This document shows positions 15,616-25,749 of a stretch of DNA of 64,000 bases, one piece after another. Each line of letters starts with the position of its first letter. The stretch's first letter is position 1. Source of the DNA: an uncultured Raoultella sp. (lineage in GTDB: Bacteria > Pseudomonadota > Gammaproteobacteria > Enterobacterales > Enterobacteriaceae); NCBI GenBank assembly GCA_900759445.1, contig CAAEVH010000016.1:14098-78097 (forward strand), written 5' to 3'. The notes beneath the pieces are model-generated. The model ran no database searches, was not told the origin of the DNA, and worked only from the letters and a program-made list of their open reading frames with translations. The position numbers and the translations under genes are program-made.

Positions 15616-15748
15616 TGTCATGCACATGACAGATGCGTTGGCTTGTACGACCCGTCCATCCGTGGACTCCGCCCCCTTCCTGCAGTGCGACTTACTCGGG
15701 GAATGATTTGCAGGTGACAGAGTTCGCCCCGTCTCGGTGAGCGGGGCG
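15616..15748 (-). promoter_or_regulatory. rhaD to ABC-gene spacer with palindromes
   Basis: This spacer has three symmetric elements. TGTCATG-CA-CATGACA (15616-15631) lies 36 bp before the binding-protein start. GTCCA-TCCG-TGGAC is at 15654-15667. A CGCCCCG/CGGGGCG stem at 15725-15748 follows rhaD. The stem may attenuate or end the rhaBAD message, and the first palindrome could be an operator for a separate ABC-transporter promoter. No clear promoter boxes were identified. Confidence 0.4.
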
Positions 15749-15756
15749 CGATGTTG

Positions 15757-16587
15757 TTATTGATACAGGTCTAACGCGGACTGCATGGGTTGTACCGCAA
15801 AGCGTTTGCCCAGGGCGATGAGCTCTTCGCGGGTGATGGTCTGTTTCATGCCCCCCATCGAATAGACTTTCACCAGCACTTCGGCTGACTTCTCGGCGGT
15901 ATCGATGAGACCGAAGGTTTCGTCCAGCGTCGGGCCGCTACCGAAGACGCCGTGGAACGGCCACAGCACCAGCGAATGTTTGCGCATTTCCTGGGCGGTG
16001 GCCTGGCCAATTTCATCGGTACCCGGCACCATCCACGGCAGAATGCCGACCCCGTCCGGGAAGACCACCAGACATTCGGTGCTGCCTTCCCACAGTTTAC
16101 GGGTGAACAGATCGCTGTTGTTCTCCAGTACATAGGTCAGGGCAATCAGGTTGGTGGCGTGGCAGTGCATAATCACGCGGTCTTTGCCGTTGGTCAGCTT
16201 GATGCGTTCGCTGTGGGAGAGAAAATGCGCCGGTAATTCAGAGGTCGGCACCGCATCGTCCGTCAGTCCCCATAGCACGTGGTATCCCGCACCATCGCTG
16301 TCTACCTTCACCACGCCGAGATTGGCCGCAGGATCGAGCTGGACGTTGCGGAAAAATTTGCCGGAGCCGGTGACGATAAACGGCTGGTTCGCCAGCGTGG
16401 GCATCGGCTGACTGAGGGCGATGTAGCGCGGCTTAGCGTGAAAATCGGCCGCGAACGGTTCGATATCCGCTTCGTCGAGGCGCAGCGTCAGGTTACCGCC
16501 GTTACGCTCGTCCCAGCCCTTCAGCCAGGCATCGGAGGTGGCTTTAATCATGCCCTGGACGAACCAGGCGTTGATGATGTTCTGCAT
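15757..16587 (-). CDS. rhaD: Rhamnulose-1-phosphate aldolase
   Basis: A 276-residue class II zinc aldolase that splits L-rhamnulose-1-phosphate into dihydroxyacetone phosphate and L-lactaldehyde. Zinc-binding histidines are seen in IMHCHATN and PFHGVFGSG, and the catalytic glutamate region in [14 protein letters not shown] and EGSTECLV segments. The start is taken at MQNIINAW (16587), matching E. coli RhaD; the 14-residue upstream extension is not family-like. It is the third gene of rhaBAD. Confidence 0.93.
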   Translation of the reverse strand: MQNIINAWFVQGMIKATSDAWLKGWDERNGGNLTLRLDEADIEPFAADFHAKPRYIALSQPMPTLANQPFIVTGSGKFFRNVQLDPAANLGVVKVDSDGAGYHVLWGLTDDAVPTSELPAHFLSHSERIKLTNGKDRVIMHCHATNLIALTYVLENNSDLFTRKLWEGSTECLVVFPDGVGILPWMVPGTDEIGQATAQEMRKHSLVLWPFHGVFGSGPTLDETFGLIDTAEKSAEVLVKVYSMGGMKQTITREELIALGKRFAVQPMQSALDLYQ

Positions 16588-16667
16588 AGTCTTGTATTCC
16601 TGTTCATTTGGTGCGGGAATTGCCCTCACCGTAAATAGGGTGTTTATCTGCCGTAGGTCCTGTGATG

Positions 16668-16750
16668 GCGTCGTAAACGGCTTATCCGGATGAGCAGAAT
16701 GCGCCGATCCGTAGCCCGGGTAAGGCGTCAGCCGCGACCCGGGGGAAATC
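16668..16750. repeat. REP-like repeats between rhaA and rhaD
   Basis: A partial unit (CGGCTTATCCGGATGAG) is followed by a full GTAGCCCGGGTAAGGCGTCAGCCGCGACCCGGG unit, split here by base differences. These are extragenic palindromes typical of enterobacteria. They lie inside the rhaBAD operon and may stabilise the rhaBA part of the message. Confidence 0.6.
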
Positions 16751-16755
16751 CGGCA

Positions 16756-18015
16756 TTATCTGCGCTGGTTCAGAACCGCTTTTTCGTAAGCCCGCACGCT
16801 ATCCAGCCACTGGCTACCGGCCGGGGTATCATGACGCTGGCAGTACATCTCCCAGGCGGCCTGCCATGGCAGGCACTTCTGCTCTTCCAGCAGGGCCAGA
16901 CGGGCGGTGTAGTCACCGTCAGCTTCCAGCTGGCGCAGCTGTTCCGTCGGTTCCAGCAGGGCGCGCAGCAGCGCTTTCTTCATGTTGCGGGTGCCAATCA
17001 CCCATGCCGCGATGCGGTTAATCGAGGCGTCGAAGAAATCGAGACCGATGTGCACGCGGTCGAACAGGTTGTGACGGATGATTTCGCTGGCGATCGCCTG
17101 GGTTTCGTCATCCAGCAGCACGACGTGGTCACTGTCCCAGCGCACCGGACGGCTGACGTGCAGCAGCAGCCGAGGGATATACAGCATGGCGGCGGAGATT
17201 TTGTCGGAGATGACTTCCGTCGGGTGGAAGTGGCCGGCATCGAGGCACAGCGCGGTCTGGCGGCTGGTGGCGTATCCCATGTAGAACTCGTTGGAGCCGA
17301 CGGTGTAGCTTTCCGCGCCGATACCGAACAGTTTGCTCTCTACGGCATCGATATGATGCGCCGGGTCGAGTTTTTCGCTGATGACCTCATCGAGCGCATT
17401 GAGCAGACGCTGGCGCGGGGCAAAGCGGTCAACGGTAATATCTTTCATGCCGTCCGGGATCCAGATATTCATCACCGACGGGGTGCCAAGCTGCTCGCCG
17501 AACCAGGCCGAGATACGGCGGCTGGCTTTACAGTGATCGATCCAGAACTGGCGGATTTCATCGTTGGCATGCGACAGAGTAAAACCATCTGCGCTCAGCG
17601 GGTGGGAGAAACAGGAGGGGTTAAAATCCAGCCCCAGCTTATTGGTTTTGGCCCACTCCACCCAGTTGCGGAAGTGTTGTGGTTTGATTTCATTGCGCGC
17701 CACCGGCGTGTCTGATTCCAGATAGAGCGCGTGCAGATTCAGGCGTTTCGGCCCCGGAATCAGGCTCAGCGCCTGCTCAAGGTCGGCGCGCAGCTCGCCA
17801 GCGTTCCGGGCTTTGCCCGGATAGTTCCCCGTGGCCTGAATCCCGCCCGTTAAGCTCCCTTCCGGGTTTTCGAAGCCGGCGACGTCATCGCCCTGCCAGC
17901 AGTGCATCGAAACGGGTAGCCGGTCCAGTTGACGCAGGGCCTCCTCGACATCCACGCCAACGGCAGCGTAGCGCTGTTTAGCAATATCCCAGGCTTGTTC
18001 AAGTTGAGTGGTCAT
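16756..18015 (-). CDS. rhaA: L-rhamnose isomerase
   Basis: A 419-residue isomerase converting L-rhamnose to L-rhamnulose with a divalent metal. It has the same length and N-terminus (MTTQLEQAW) as E. coli RhaA, and family segments [22 protein letters not shown], and DAGHFHPTE with metal-binding residues. The start at 18015 overlaps the rhaB stop (ATGA), showing coupling. An ATG two codons earlier is possible but unlikely. Confidence 0.95.
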   Translation of the reverse strand: MTTQLEQAWDIAKQRYAAVGVDVEEALRQLDRLPVSMHCWQGDDVAGFENPEGSLTGGIQATGNYPGKARNAGELRADLEQALSLIPGPKRLNLHALYLESDTPVARNEIKPQHFRNWVEWAKTNKLGLDFNPSCFSHPLSADGFTLSHANDEIRQFWIDHCKASRRISAWFGEQLGTPSVMNIWIPDGMKDITVDRFAPRQRLLNALDEVISEKLDPAHHIDAVESKLFGIGAESYTVGSNEFYMGYATSRQTALCLDAGHFHPTEVISDKISAAMLYIPRLLLHVSRPVRWDSDHVVLLDDETQAIASEIIRHNLFDRVHIGLDFFDASINRIAAWVIGTRNMKKALLRALLEPTEQLRQLEADGDYTARLALLEEQKCLPWQAAWEMYCQRHDTPAGSQWLDSVRAYEKAVLNQRR

Positions 18016-19478
18016 GCGCAAAGCTCCTTAGTCTGTTGTGGCTGAAACTGCGCCACGAAACGGGCAATTTCATGTTCAGGATTGGGGGTAAAGGTGGTAA
18101 GCGCGGCATTGCGGCATACCACCTGACGGAAATCGTCGACGTTATTCAATTCGTCCAGGGTCATCAGCTGGATGCCGATATTGCCCAGCGTAGAGGCCTC
18201 TACGGGCCCGGCAACCACCGTGATGCCGCAGGCGTCGGCGCACAGCTGATTAAGCAGCGCGTTCTGGCAGCCGCCGCCGACAATATGCAGCTGGCTGAAC
18301 GGCTGGCCGCGGAGTTGGGCCAGTTCGCGGAGTACGCGGGCGTAGAGCAGGGCCAGGCTGTCGAAAATACAGCGCGCCAGTTCGGCGTCATCGCCGGGAA
18401 CCGGCTGCCCGGACTCGCGACAGGCGGACTGAATTTCGGCGCTCATATTGGCCGGATTGATAAAGCGTTCGTCGTTGCAGTCAATGACGAAACGGCAGGC
18501 CGGAAGAGGAGCGGTACGGGCGATCAGCGCCGACAGGTCGCTGATGTTTTGTTCTTTCAGCACCCGCTGTAGCAGCCAGAGGCCCATGATATTTTTCAGC
18601 ACCCGATAGCGCCCTTCGGCGCCACCTTCATTGGTGATATTCGCCTGCAGCGCGTTGCTGCCGGTGTAGGGGGTTTTGCTTTCAAAGCCCATCAGCGACC
18701 AGGTGCCGGAAGAGAGATACGCGGCGTTTTTGCTGGCCAACGGCGCGGCGATCACCGCGCTGGCGGTATCGTGGCTGGCGACAGCCACTACCGGAATGGC
18801 GTTGCCCTGCGGGCATATCCAGTGACCGATCACGTTACCGGGATGCGTCGGCGTACCGAACCATTCGCGCGGCGCTCCGCTCCAGTTCAACAGCTCTTCA
18901 TCCCAGCTATCGCTGTTAATATTGATCAACTGGGTGGTGGTGGCGTTGGTGTATTCCCAGTTCAGATTGCCGGTGAGGCGAAAGCTGAAATAGTCAGGGA
19001 TCAGCAGCGCATGCGAAACCTGGCTGACCAGCTCCGGCTGCTGTTCAACCAGCGCGCGGAGCTGATAAAGGGTATTGAAGGACATAAACTGAATGCCGCT
19101 ACGGCGGTAGATCTCGGCGCGGCCTATCTGCTCTTCGGCATGGTGCATCAGGCCATGGGTACGTGAGTCACGATAGGAGACCGGCAGGCCCACGCGTTCG
19201 CCGTGCTTATCCAGCAGGACATAATCCACGCCCCAGGTATCAATACCGATACTGTCGATGAGGATACCCTGCTCGCAGACCTTCACCAGCCCGCGGCGAA
19301 TTTCGCCTTCCAGACGGTCGACATCCCAGCAGTCGTAGCCATCCACCTTTTGCAGGCTATTGGTAAAGCGGTGTATTTCGCGCAGCGTTAGCGTACGCGG
19401 CCCGCATTCATAGCTGGCAAGCATCACCCGCCCGCTGGAGGCGCCTAAATCAACGGCTACACAATGACGAAAGCTCAT
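18012..19478 (-). CDS. rhaB: Rhamnulokinase
   Basis: A 488-residue FGGY-family carbohydrate kinase that phosphorylates L-rhamnulose with ATP at C1. It shows the N-terminal phosphate-binding [13 protein letters not shown], the [10 protein letters not shown] catalytic Asp region, and the C-terminal [13 protein letters not shown]-binding loop. It is the first gene of the long minus-strand operon and is preceded by GGAGATCC. The promoter is in the rhaB-rhaS spacer, with RhaS and CRP sites. Confidence 0.95.
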   Translation of the reverse strand: MSFRHCVAVDLGASSGRVMLASYECGPRTLTLREIHRFTNSLQKVDGYDCWDVDRLEGEIRRGLVKVCEQGILIDSIGIDTWGVDYVLLDKHGERVGLPVSYRDSRTHGLMHHAEEQIGRAEIYRRSGIQFMSFNTLYQLRALVEQQPELVSQVSHALLIPDYFSFRLTGNLNWEYTNATTTQLININSDSWDEELLNWSGAPREWFGTPTHPGNVIGHWICPQGNAIPVVAVASHDTASAVIAAPLASKNAAYLSSGTWSLMGFESKTPYTGSNALQANITNEGGAEGRYRVLKNIMGLWLLQRVLKEQNISDLSALIARTAPLPACRFVIDCNDERFINPANMSAEIQSACRESGQPVPGDDAELARCIFDSLALLYARVLRELAQLRGQPFSQLHIVGGGCQNALLNQLCADACGITVVAGPVEASTLGNIGIQLMTLDELNNVDDFRQVVCRNAALTTFTPNPEHEIARFVAQFQPQQTKELCA

Positions 19479-19790
19479 GGGGAGATCCTTGTAAAAATCA
19501 TTGTCAGCAGTCTAAAAAAGTCGTGAATCGCGCACCTTCTTGCCACTGACAGGGAAAACAGGCGGCTGGCAAGAAAGCAAAGATGACCGTGAGGGAGGTC
19601 ACAGTTTCTCTTCATGAGCGTCAGGGAAGAGGATGTGATGTTGTCCGCAGTTCCCGATCTTTCCGGCTGTTTCTTGAAAAAGCGGCAGGTTTTACGAATT
19701 TTGCGGTCAAAAATTGAAGGCCGGATTGCGGACCCTTAATTACTATTTGTGACACTGATTGATAACATTTCTCATTTCGAGGGCGCCGTT
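19479..19790. promoter_or_regulatory. rhaB-rhaS divergent control region (RhaS and CRP sites)
   Basis: For rhaB (minus strand), the -10 TAGACT lies at 19514-19509. Upstream are two inverted RhaS half sites: CCTTCTTGCCACTG (19535-19548) and GGCTGGCAAGAAAGC (19564-19578). A near-consensus CRP site, GTGA-6-TCACA, follows at 19589-19603. The pattern matches the E. coli rhaBAD promoter, where RhaS overlaps the -35 and CRP binds just upstream. The remaining 188 bp towards rhaS contain the AT-rich rhaSR promoter side (AAAAAGCGG to AAAATTG), in which I cannot place boxes with confidence. Confidence 0.8.
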
Positions 19791-20627
19791 ATGACCATCT
19801 TGCACAGCGTGGATTTCTTTAAGTCCGGGACTTCTGCTGTGGCCATTGAGCCACGTCTCCCTCAGGCGGCGTTCCCGGAACATCATCACGATTTCCATGA
19901 AATCGTCATCGTTGAGCACGGTACGGGGATTCATGTGTTTAACGGCCAGCCCTATACCATCAGCGGCGGTTCGGTGTGCTTTATTCGCGATCACGATCGT
20001 CATCTCTATGAACATACGGACAATTTATGCCTGACGAACGTGCTCTACCGCGCGCCGGATGCCTTTCGCTTTCTGAATGGCGTCAATCAGCTGTTACCGC
20101 AGGAGCAAGAGGGAAATTACCTTTCTCACTGGCGGGTGAACCAGACCGTGCTGCAGCAGGTACGGCAGATCGTCGGACAAATGGAAGATATCGGTCTCGA
20201 ACCGGATATGCATACGCTCGCCGGACGGGAGATTCTCTTTATGCAACTGCTGGTCCTGCTGCGTAAAAGCAGCCTCGCGGAAGGGGCGGTCGGCAACGAA
20301 GCGCGGCTGAATCAGCTGATGGCCTGGCTGGAAGATCACTTCGCCGAGGAGGTCTGTTGGGAGGAGGTGGCGGCTAAGTTTTCCCTGTCGCTGAGAACGT
20401 TACATCGCCAGTTGAAGCAACAGACCGGCCTGACGCCGCAGCGCTACCTCAATCGGGTGCGACTGATGAAGGCGCGTCACCTGCTACGCCATAGCGATGA
20501 GAGCATCACGGATATCGCCTATCGCTGCGGTTTCGGCGACAGTAACCACTTTTCGACGCTTTTTCGCCGCGAGTTTTCCTGGTCGCCGCGCGATATTCGC
20601 CAGGGACGGGACGCCATTCTTCAGTAA
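19791..20627 (+). CDS. rhaS: AraC-family activator of rhaBAD and rhaT
   Basis: A 278-residue AraC/XylS activator. An N-terminal cupin-like rhamnose-sensing domain ([17 protein letters not shown]) is followed by two C-terminal helix-turn-helix units near residues 190-270 ([17 protein letters not shown] and [22 protein letters not shown]). The start [10 protein letters not shown] matches E. coli RhaS (278 residues); the 14-codon upstream extension is rejected. RhaS with bound L-rhamnose activates rhaBAD and rhaT. It is followed by rhaR after 72 bases. Confidence 0.95.
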   Translation: MTILHSVDFFKSGTSAVAIEPRLPQAAFPEHHHDFHEIVIVEHGTGIHVFNGQPYTISGGSVCFIRDHDRHLYEHTDNLCLTNVLYRAPDAFRFLNGVNQLLPQEQEGNYLSHWRVNQTVLQQVRQIVGQMEDIGLEPDMHTLAGREILFMQLLVLLRKSSLAEGAVGNEARLNQLMAWLEDHFAEEVCWEEVAAKFSLSLRTLHRQLKQQTGLTPQRYLNRVRLMKARHLLRHSDESITDIAYRCGFGDSNHFSTLFRREFSWSPRDIRQGRDAILQ

Positions 20628-20699
20628 CGCGAGAGCAGTCAACGTTTTAGCGAGCAAAAACGCGAATAATAAACCGTTATTGGCGGTGGAGTTCTGGTA

Positions 20700-21548
20700 G
20701 TGGCTGGTCAGCTGATTCTGCGCAAAGATGAGTTTTTTGCCTCTCCTTCTCAGGCGGTAGCGGTTGCCGACCGTTATCCGCAAAATGTCTTCGCCGAGCA
20801 TACCCACGAGTTCTGCGAACTGGTGCTGGTATGGCGGGGAAATGGCCTGCATGTCCTTAACGATCGCCCATGGCGCATTACCCGTGGCGATCTGTTTTAT
20901 ATTCGCGCCGAAGACAAACACTCCTACGCCTCGGTGAATGATTTAGTTCTGCAAAACGTCATCTATTGCCCGGATCGTCTGCGGCTTAACTTTGACTGGG
21001 CGGCCCATATTCCCGGTTTGTTTGGGACGTCGTGGATGCCGCACTGGCGGATCGGCAGTTCTGGTATGGCCCAGGTTCGCCAGGTGATTACTCAGCTGGA
21101 GCAGGAGAGCGCCCGCGGCGATGCGCAGGCTAATAACATGGCCGAGCTGCTGTTTGCGCAGCTGGTATTGATTCTTCATCGCCACCGCTATGCGACCGAT
21201 AACCGTGCGGCGACCCAAAGCGAAACGCTCCTCGATAAGCTGCTGACCGAACTGGCCGGCAGCCTGAACCGACCTTTTATTCTCGAGCTGTTTTGTGAGC
21301 GGGAAGGGTGCGGCGAGCGTGCGCTGCGTCAGCAGTTTCGCCAGCAGACCGGGATGACGATCAACCATTACCTGCGTCAGCTGCGTATCTGCCACGCGCA
21401 GTATTTATTGCAGCACACCGAGCGCTTGATTGGTGACATTGCGATGCAGTGCGGATTTGAAGACAGCAACTACTTTTCCGTCGTCTTTAATCGTGAAATT
21501 GGCATGACCCCTGGGCAGTGGCGGCAACGCAGTCGCGTTGCCGCATAG
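20700..21548 (+). CDS. rhaR: AraC-family activator of rhaSR
   Basis: A 282-residue AraC-type regulator with the cupin-like domain ([20 protein letters not shown]) and C-terminal DNA-binding helices ([16 protein letters not shown] and [16 protein letters not shown]). RhaR with L-rhamnose activates its own rhaSR promoter. The start is a GTG at 20700, giving a length equal to E. coli RhaR; a GGTGGAG ribosome site is upstream. The stop is 4 bases from the convergent symporter rhaT stop. Confidence 0.92.
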   Translation: MAGQLILRKDEFFASPSQAVAVADRYPQNVFAEHTHEFCELVLVWRGNGLHVLNDRPWRITRGDLFYIRAEDKHSYASVNDLVLQNVIYCPDRLRLNFDWAAHIPGLFGTSWMPHWRIGSSGMAQVRQVITQLEQESARGDAQANNMAELLFAQLVLILHRHRYATDNRAATQSETLLDKLLTELAGSLNRPFILELFCEREGCGERALRQQFRQQTGMTINHYLRQLRICHAQYLLQHTERLIGDIAMQCGFEDSNYFSVVFNREIGMTPGQWRQRSRVAA

Positions 21549-21552
21549 GGCG

Positions 21553-22587
21553 TTAGCTGGCCATTCCGAGGCCAACGATATTGGCGGCGATGATAATCAC
21601 CACGCAGCCCAGACTTAACACGCTGACCGGACGACGCCCGGCGCTGTTCCACTCTTTCAGCACCAGCCCGACCAGCCCGCCGCACAGCACATAGAAGCTC
21701 ATATGCAGCATCCAGCTCATGTAGTCATACTGCGCGGGAATACTGGCGTGGCCCCAGGCATAGAAGAAAAACTGGAGATACCACATCAGGCCGCCCAGCG
21801 CCGACAGCAGCACGTTGGCGACGATCAGCGGTTTTGCCCGCGAGAAGTCGGCTTTGATCGACAGGTGTTTGACTTTAGCCAGACGAATAAAGCAGAAGCC
21901 AAGGTTGACCAGCGCGCCGCCGCCCATAATCACCACATAGCTGGGCAACGCGGTATACAGCGGGTCAACCCCCAGCGCCGCCGCGGCATCATGCATGGGT
22001 CTGGCGGCGTTCATCGCAAAGGACATCCCGGCAGAAAAAATGCCGCACATCACCGCCAGCATCAGCCCTTTTTTCAGATTGAAGTCTTCGGCTTTAATGC
22101 CCATCTTGCGTTCTTTCAGCTGGCCGGCGCGGGTGACTATCGCCACGCCAATCACCGCAACCAGCACGCCGAGCAGCGTCATCTGGCCACCCTGGGTATG
22201 CAGCAGCACATCGATCTGCCCGTTGATAATCGGGGTCATCAGCGTACCGACAATCAGGGTGATCCCGATGGCAATACCGATCCCCATCGACATGCCGAGG
22301 TAGCGCATGGTCAGGCCGTAGTTAATATTGCCGATCCCCCACATCGCACCAAACAGAAACACCGGCAGCAGCGTGGAGGCGTTGAAGGAACGGTAATAGG
22401 CCCAGAAATCAGGCAGCAGCATCGCGCTGATAGCCCAGGGAAGAATCAGCCAGGAGACAATCCCGCCGATTGACCACATGGTTTCCCATGACCACTGTTT
22501 AACTTGTTTGAACGGGGCATAGAAACAGGCTGCACTGGCCGCACCTATCAAATGCCAAAAAATACCCATCGTAATCGCGTGATTCAT
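21553..22587 (-). CDS. rhaT: L-rhamnose:H+ symporter
   Basis: A 344-residue inner-membrane symporter with ten predicted membrane segments, of the L-rhamnose transporter (RhaT) family within the drug/metabolite superfamily. Distinctive segments are [39 protein letters not shown] and [16 protein letters not shown]. Length and start ([11 protein letters not shown]) match E. coli RhaT; GAGG precedes the ATG at 22587. Together with the ABC importer at 11029-15580 it gives this strain two separate rhamnose uptake routes. Confidence 0.95.
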   Translation of the reverse strand: MNHAITMGIFWHLIGAASAACFYAPFKQVKQWSWETMWSIGGIVSWLILPWAISAMLLPDFWAYYRSFNASTLLPVFLFGAMWGIGNINYGLTMRYLGMSMGIGIAIGITLIVGTLMTPIINGQIDVLLHTQGGQMTLLGVLVAVIGVAIVTRAGQLKERKMGIKAEDFNLKKGLMLAVMCGIFSAGMSFAMNAARPMHDAAAALGVDPLYTALPSYVVIMGGGALVNLGFCFIRLAKVKHLSIKADFSRAKPLIVANVLLSALGGLMWYLQFFFYAWGHASIPAQYDYMSWMLHMSFYVLCGGLVGLVLKEWNSAGRRPVSVLSLGCVVIIIAANIVGLGMAS

Positions 22588-22676
22588 TGATTTTATCCTC
22601 ATCTATTTTTTTATCGGATAAATCTTCTTCCGACACGATGAGTGTAAAAATCGGTCAGTTTTCTCGCCTTCAGGCT

Positions 22677-22732
22677 GTTGCCATGTGACGCTGAACTCTG
22701 GCAACCAAAAACTTAATTACTTGTTCCAGCTC
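22677..22732 (-). promoter_or_regulatory. Possible RhaS/CRP control elements of the symporter rhaT
   Basis: GTTGCCA (22677-22683) and TGGCAAC (22699-22705) resemble the RhaS half-site core seen before rhaB, and a CRP-like half site (GCTCACA) lies near 22730. The half-site spacing, 21 bp between cores, differs from the 27 bp before rhaB. The assignment is therefore weak. Confidence 0.35.
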
Positions 22733-22784
22733 ACAAAAATGCAGGTATACCCTGTGGTTATAACCTTATTAAAAATACGGCATT

Positions 22785-22820
22785 GATAAGCGTTTTCAAT
22801 ATCATTTAATTAACTATAAT
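22785..22820 (+). promoter_or_regulatory. sodA promoter with Fur box
   Basis: GATAAGCGTTTTCAATATC (22785-22803) matches the Fur consensus GATAATGATAATCATTATC in spacing and in its right half. A perfect TATAAT -10 follows at 22815-22820. The E. coli sodA promoter has the same Fur box directly before the same -10. Confidence 0.8.
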
Positions 22821-22879
22821 GAACCAACTGCTTACTCGGCATTAACACTTCCTGCCGCTTAACAATAATGGAGATGATT

Positions 22880-23500
22880 ATGAGTTATACACTGCCAGCC
22901 CTGCCGTACGCTTATGACGCCCTGGAACCGCACTTTGATAAGCAGACGATGGAAATCCATCACACTAAACATCACCAGGCCTACGTTAACAACGCCAACG
23001 CTGCGCTGGAAAGCCTGCCGGAATTTGCTGACCTGTCTGCTGAAGAACTGATCGCTAAACTGGATCAGCTGCCGGCTGACAAAAAAACCGTACTGCGTAA
23101 CAACGCGGGCGGCCACGCTAACCACAGCCTGTTCTGGAAAGGCCTGAAAACCGGTACTACCCTGCAGGGCGACCTGAAAGCCGCTATCGAACGTGATTTC
23201 GGTTCCGTTGATAACTTCAAAGCTGAGTTTGAAAAAGCAGCTGCGACCCGTTTCGGTTCTGGCTGGGCATGGCTGGTGCTGAAGGGCGACAAACTGGCCG
23301 TGGTTTCTACCGCTAACCAGGACTCCCCGCTGATGGGCGAAGCTATCTCCGGCGTTTCCGGCTTCCCGATTCTGGGCCTGGACGTTTGGGAACACGCTTA
23401 CTACCTGAAATTCCAGAACCGTCGTCCGGACTACATCAAAGAGTTCTGGAACGTGGTTAACTGGGACGAAGCAGCAGCGCGTTTTGCCGCCAAAAAATAA
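22880..23500 (+). CDS. sodA: Manganese superoxide dismutase
   Basis: A 206-residue cytoplasmic Mn-SOD that converts superoxide to hydrogen peroxide and oxygen. Metal ligands are His27 in MEIHHTKHH, His82 in [10 protein letters not shown], and Asp and His in DVWEHAYY near residues 168-172. The GGHANHS signature and the Gly-rich active site favour manganese. It starts at ATG 22880 after GGAG. The gene is expressed under iron limitation and oxidative stress through the Fur box upstream. It ends in a strong terminator. Confidence 0.97.
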   Translation: MSYTLPALPYAYDALEPHFDKQTMEIHHTKHHQAYVNNANAALESLPEFADLSAEELIAKLDQLPADKKTVLRNNAGGHANHSLFWKGLKTGTTLQGDLKAAIERDFGSVDNFKAEFEKAAATRFGSGWAWLVLKGDKLAVVSTANQDSPLMGEAISGVSGFPILGLDVWEHAYYLKFQNRRPDYIKEFWNVVNWDEAAARFAAKK

Positions 23501-23523
23501 GGTTGCATTGTGCTGAACGAGAA

Positions 23524-23548
23524 GCGAGTCTGATGACTCGCTTTTTTT
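23524..23548 (+). terminator. sodA terminator
   Basis: A perfect 7-bp stem GCGAGTC/GACTCGC with a 4-base loop and seven T. Confidence 0.85.
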
Positions 23549-23571
23549 ATATCCGCAGCAAAGGAGCAGCG

Positions 23572-24246
23572 ATGCACTATCCGGTGAATGTCTTTGTGGG
23601 CAAGGTAAAGGATTACGACGGCAGCCGTCCAAGCGCCATCGGTAAAATTCAGGTCGACGGTGAACTGACCCTCGGCGAACTGGGGCTGGAGGGCGATGAA
23701 CAGGCGGAGAAGAAAATACATGGCGGGCCGGACCGCGCGCTGTGCCACTATCCCCGTGAACACTACGCCCATTGGGCTCTTGAACTTCCGCAGCAGGCGG
23801 ATCTTTTCTGCGCCCCGGCGTTTGGCGAGAATCTCTCGACCGAAGGGCTAACGGAAAACGACGTCTGTATCGGCGACATCTTCCGCTGGGGAGAGGCGCT
23901 GATTCAGGTGACGCAGCCGCGTTCACCGTGCTTCAAGCTTAACTATCATTTTGCTGTCAGCGATATGGCGCAGCTCATGCAGAACAGCGGTAAAACCGGC
24001 TGGCTGTATCGGGTCGTGGCGGGCGGGCTGGTATCCGGCGATGCGCCGCTGGAGCTGGTTTCCCGACTCAGCGACGTGAGCGTCCATGAGGCGGGCGCCA
24101 TTGCCTGGCATATGCCGTTCGATGACGAACAATACCATCGCCTGCTCTCGGCGGCCGGGCTGTCGGTGAGCTGGAGCCGTACCCTGCAGAAACGGCGTCT
24201 GAGTGGGCAGATCGAAGACAATTCGCGGAGATTGTGGGGGAAATAG
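23572..24246 (+). CDS. yiiM: MOSC-domain 6-hydroxylaminopurine resistance protein YiiM
   Basis: A 224-residue YiiM. A MOSC domain with GLEGDEQAEKKIHGGPDRALCHYP (split here: GLEGDEQAEKK, then IHGGPDRALCHYP) and the conserved cysteine in QPRSPCFKLN is followed by the C-terminal 3-alpha domain. The family protects cells from N-hydroxylated bases with molybdenum cofactor. The start MHYPVNVF at 23572 fits E. coli YiiM; the longer frame crosses the sodA terminator. kdgT, which separates sodA and yiiM in E. coli K-12, is absent here. Confidence 0.88.
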   Translation: MHYPVNVFVGKVKDYDGSRPSAIGKIQVDGELTLGELGLEGDEQAEKKIHGGPDRALCHYPREHYAHWALELPQQADLFCAPAFGENLSTEGLTENDVCIGDIFRWGEALIQVTQPRSPCFKLNYHFAVSDMAQLMQNSGKTGWLYRVVAGGLVSGDAPLELVSRLSDVSVHEAGAIAWHMPFDDEQYHRLLSAAGLSVSWSRTLQKRRLSGQIEDNSRRLWGK

Positions 24247-24280
24247 TTCGCCGATATCGCCGGAGGCGCTGGCTGCGAAT

Positions 24281-24367
24281 TATCCCGGAAGCGGCGCGCT
24301 GCGCCTGTCCGGGCTACCCGTCTGTGGACGGTTGTTGTAGCCCGGCGAAGCGCAGCATAAGCCGGAG
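24281..24367. repeat. Pair of inverted REP units (BIME) between yiiM and cpxA
   Basis: TATCCCGGAAGCGGC...CTGTCCGGGCTA at 24281-24316 and GTAGCCCGGCGAAGCGC...GCCGGAGA at 24338-24367 face each other between convergent genes. Confidence 0.7.
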
Positions 24368-24375
24368 AAGAGCGA

Positions 24376-25749
24376 TCAGGTGCGCTTATACAGCGGCAGC
24401 CAGATGGTCAGCCGCAAACCGCCTAACGGGCTGTCATCGGCTTTGACCCAGCCGCGATGCTGCTGAATCGCGGCCTCGACAATCGCCAGCCCCAGACCGG
24501 TGCCGCCGGACTCGCGATCGCGCGCCTCGTCGGTACGGTAGAACGGACGGAAAATCTGCTCGCGATCCTCCGGACTGACGCCCGGACCATCATCATCGAC
24601 GTTGACCGTGATGCCGTCTTTATCCACCGAAAAACTGACCGAAATTTTGGTGTGCGAGTAGCGCAGCGCGTTACGGACGATATTTTCCAGCGCGCTTTCC
24701 AGCGCATTAGGATTGCCGTACAGCGGCCAGGGGCCCGGCGGATACTCGACGGTGAAGGATTTTCCAACCTGCTCGGCTTCAAACGCCGCGTTATCCAGTA
24801 CTTCGCCCCACAGCTGATTGGCTTTCACCGTTTCACTGACCAGCGCGTTATTCGCCTGATTGCGCGACATCACCAGCAGGTCGTTAATCATGCTGTCCAG
24901 TCGGTGGGCCTCGGTCTCAATACGCTCAAGCTCTTTGCTCTCGCCGCTGCGACGGCGCAGTAAGGCCGTGCCCAGCTGCAGGCGCGTAAGTGGCGTACGC
25001 AGCTCGTGGGAAATATCGGACAGCAGACGCTGCTGACCGGTCATCATGCGCTCCAGCGCCGTGACCATCTGGTTAAAACTGGCCCCGGCGGCTAAAAACT
25101 CCTGCGGGCCGGCTTCCAGTTCCGGATGTTGACGCAGGTTGCCTTGCGCGACCTCATCGGCGGCGTTTTTCAACTTGCGCGCCGGTTTGGCCAGACTCCA
25201 GGCCAGCCACAGCAGCAGCGGCGAACTGACCAGCATCGTGACGATAAGCAGGAGCAGCGGGCGGTCGAACAGCAGGTTGATAAAATCGGACTGGGAGGTG
25301 CTGGCAGGGCGGATCAGATAGAGCTGGTAATTATCTTCCCCATCCCTGACGGAAAACGGCCCGACCATTTCCAGACGGCCGTAGCGTTTTTTCTGCGGAT
25401 GATCGGCATTATCGGCCTGGCCGATAAAGTTACGAATGATCTGCATTTCGTTGCGTTCTGCACCGATCACGCGGCCTTCGCTGGTGACCAGCAGTAAACG
25501 CTGTCCCGGCGGAGCCCACTTATCGATAGCGCGAAACAGCCGACGCCACCACATCAGGTCATTGGGGGGATCGGTCGCCAGTTCGGCCTCGACGTGCTGT
25601 TCAATCATGGTGCCCTGACGCTGTTCGCTCTCCAGCAGTTCGGTCATCTGGCGCGAGTCCAGCTTGGGCAACATCAGAACCAGCATCAACACCAGCGCCA
25701 GCGTGAGCCAGAAAATAGCGAAGATGCGTGCGGTTAAACTTCCTATCAT
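24376..25749 (-). CDS. cpxA: Envelope-stress sensor histidine kinase CpxA
   Basis: A 457-residue inner-membrane kinase and phosphatase. It has membrane segment 1 (residues 7-28), a periplasmic sensor domain (30-163), membrane segment 2 (164-186), HAMP (186-240), an H-box SHELRTPLTRL with His248, an N-box VRNALRYS, and G-boxes DDGPGV and GGTGLGLAI. It phosphorylates CpxR when envelope proteins misfold, and is restrained by CpxP. Its ATG overlaps the cpxR stop (25746-25749). Length equals E. coli CpxA. Confidence 0.97.
   Translation of the reverse strand: MIGSLTARIFAIFWLTLALVLMLVLMLPKLDSRQMTELLESEQRQGTMIEQHVEAELATDPPNDLMWWRRLFRAIDKWAPPGQRLLLVTSEGRVIGAERNEMQIIRNFIGQADNADHPQKKRYGRLEMVGPFSVRDGEDNYQLYLIRPASTSQSDFINLLFDRPLLLLIVTMLVSSPLLLWLAWSLAKPARKLKNAADEVAQGNLRQHPELEAGPQEFLAAGASFNQMVTALERMMTGQQRLLSDISHELRTPLTRLQLGTALLRRRSGESKELERIETEAHRLDSMINDLLVMSRNQANNALVSETVKANQLWGEVLDNAAFEAEQVGKSFTVEYPPGPWPLYGNPNALESALENIVRNALRYSHTKISVSFSVDKDGITVNVDDDGPGVSPEDREQIFRPFYRTDEARDRESGGTGLGLAIVEAAIQQHRGWVKADDSPLGGLRLTIWLPLYKRT

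Noticed and set aside
16690..17715. 341-residue plus-strand frame opposite rhaA
   Set aside because: Shadow of rhaA; no family motif and no start signal.
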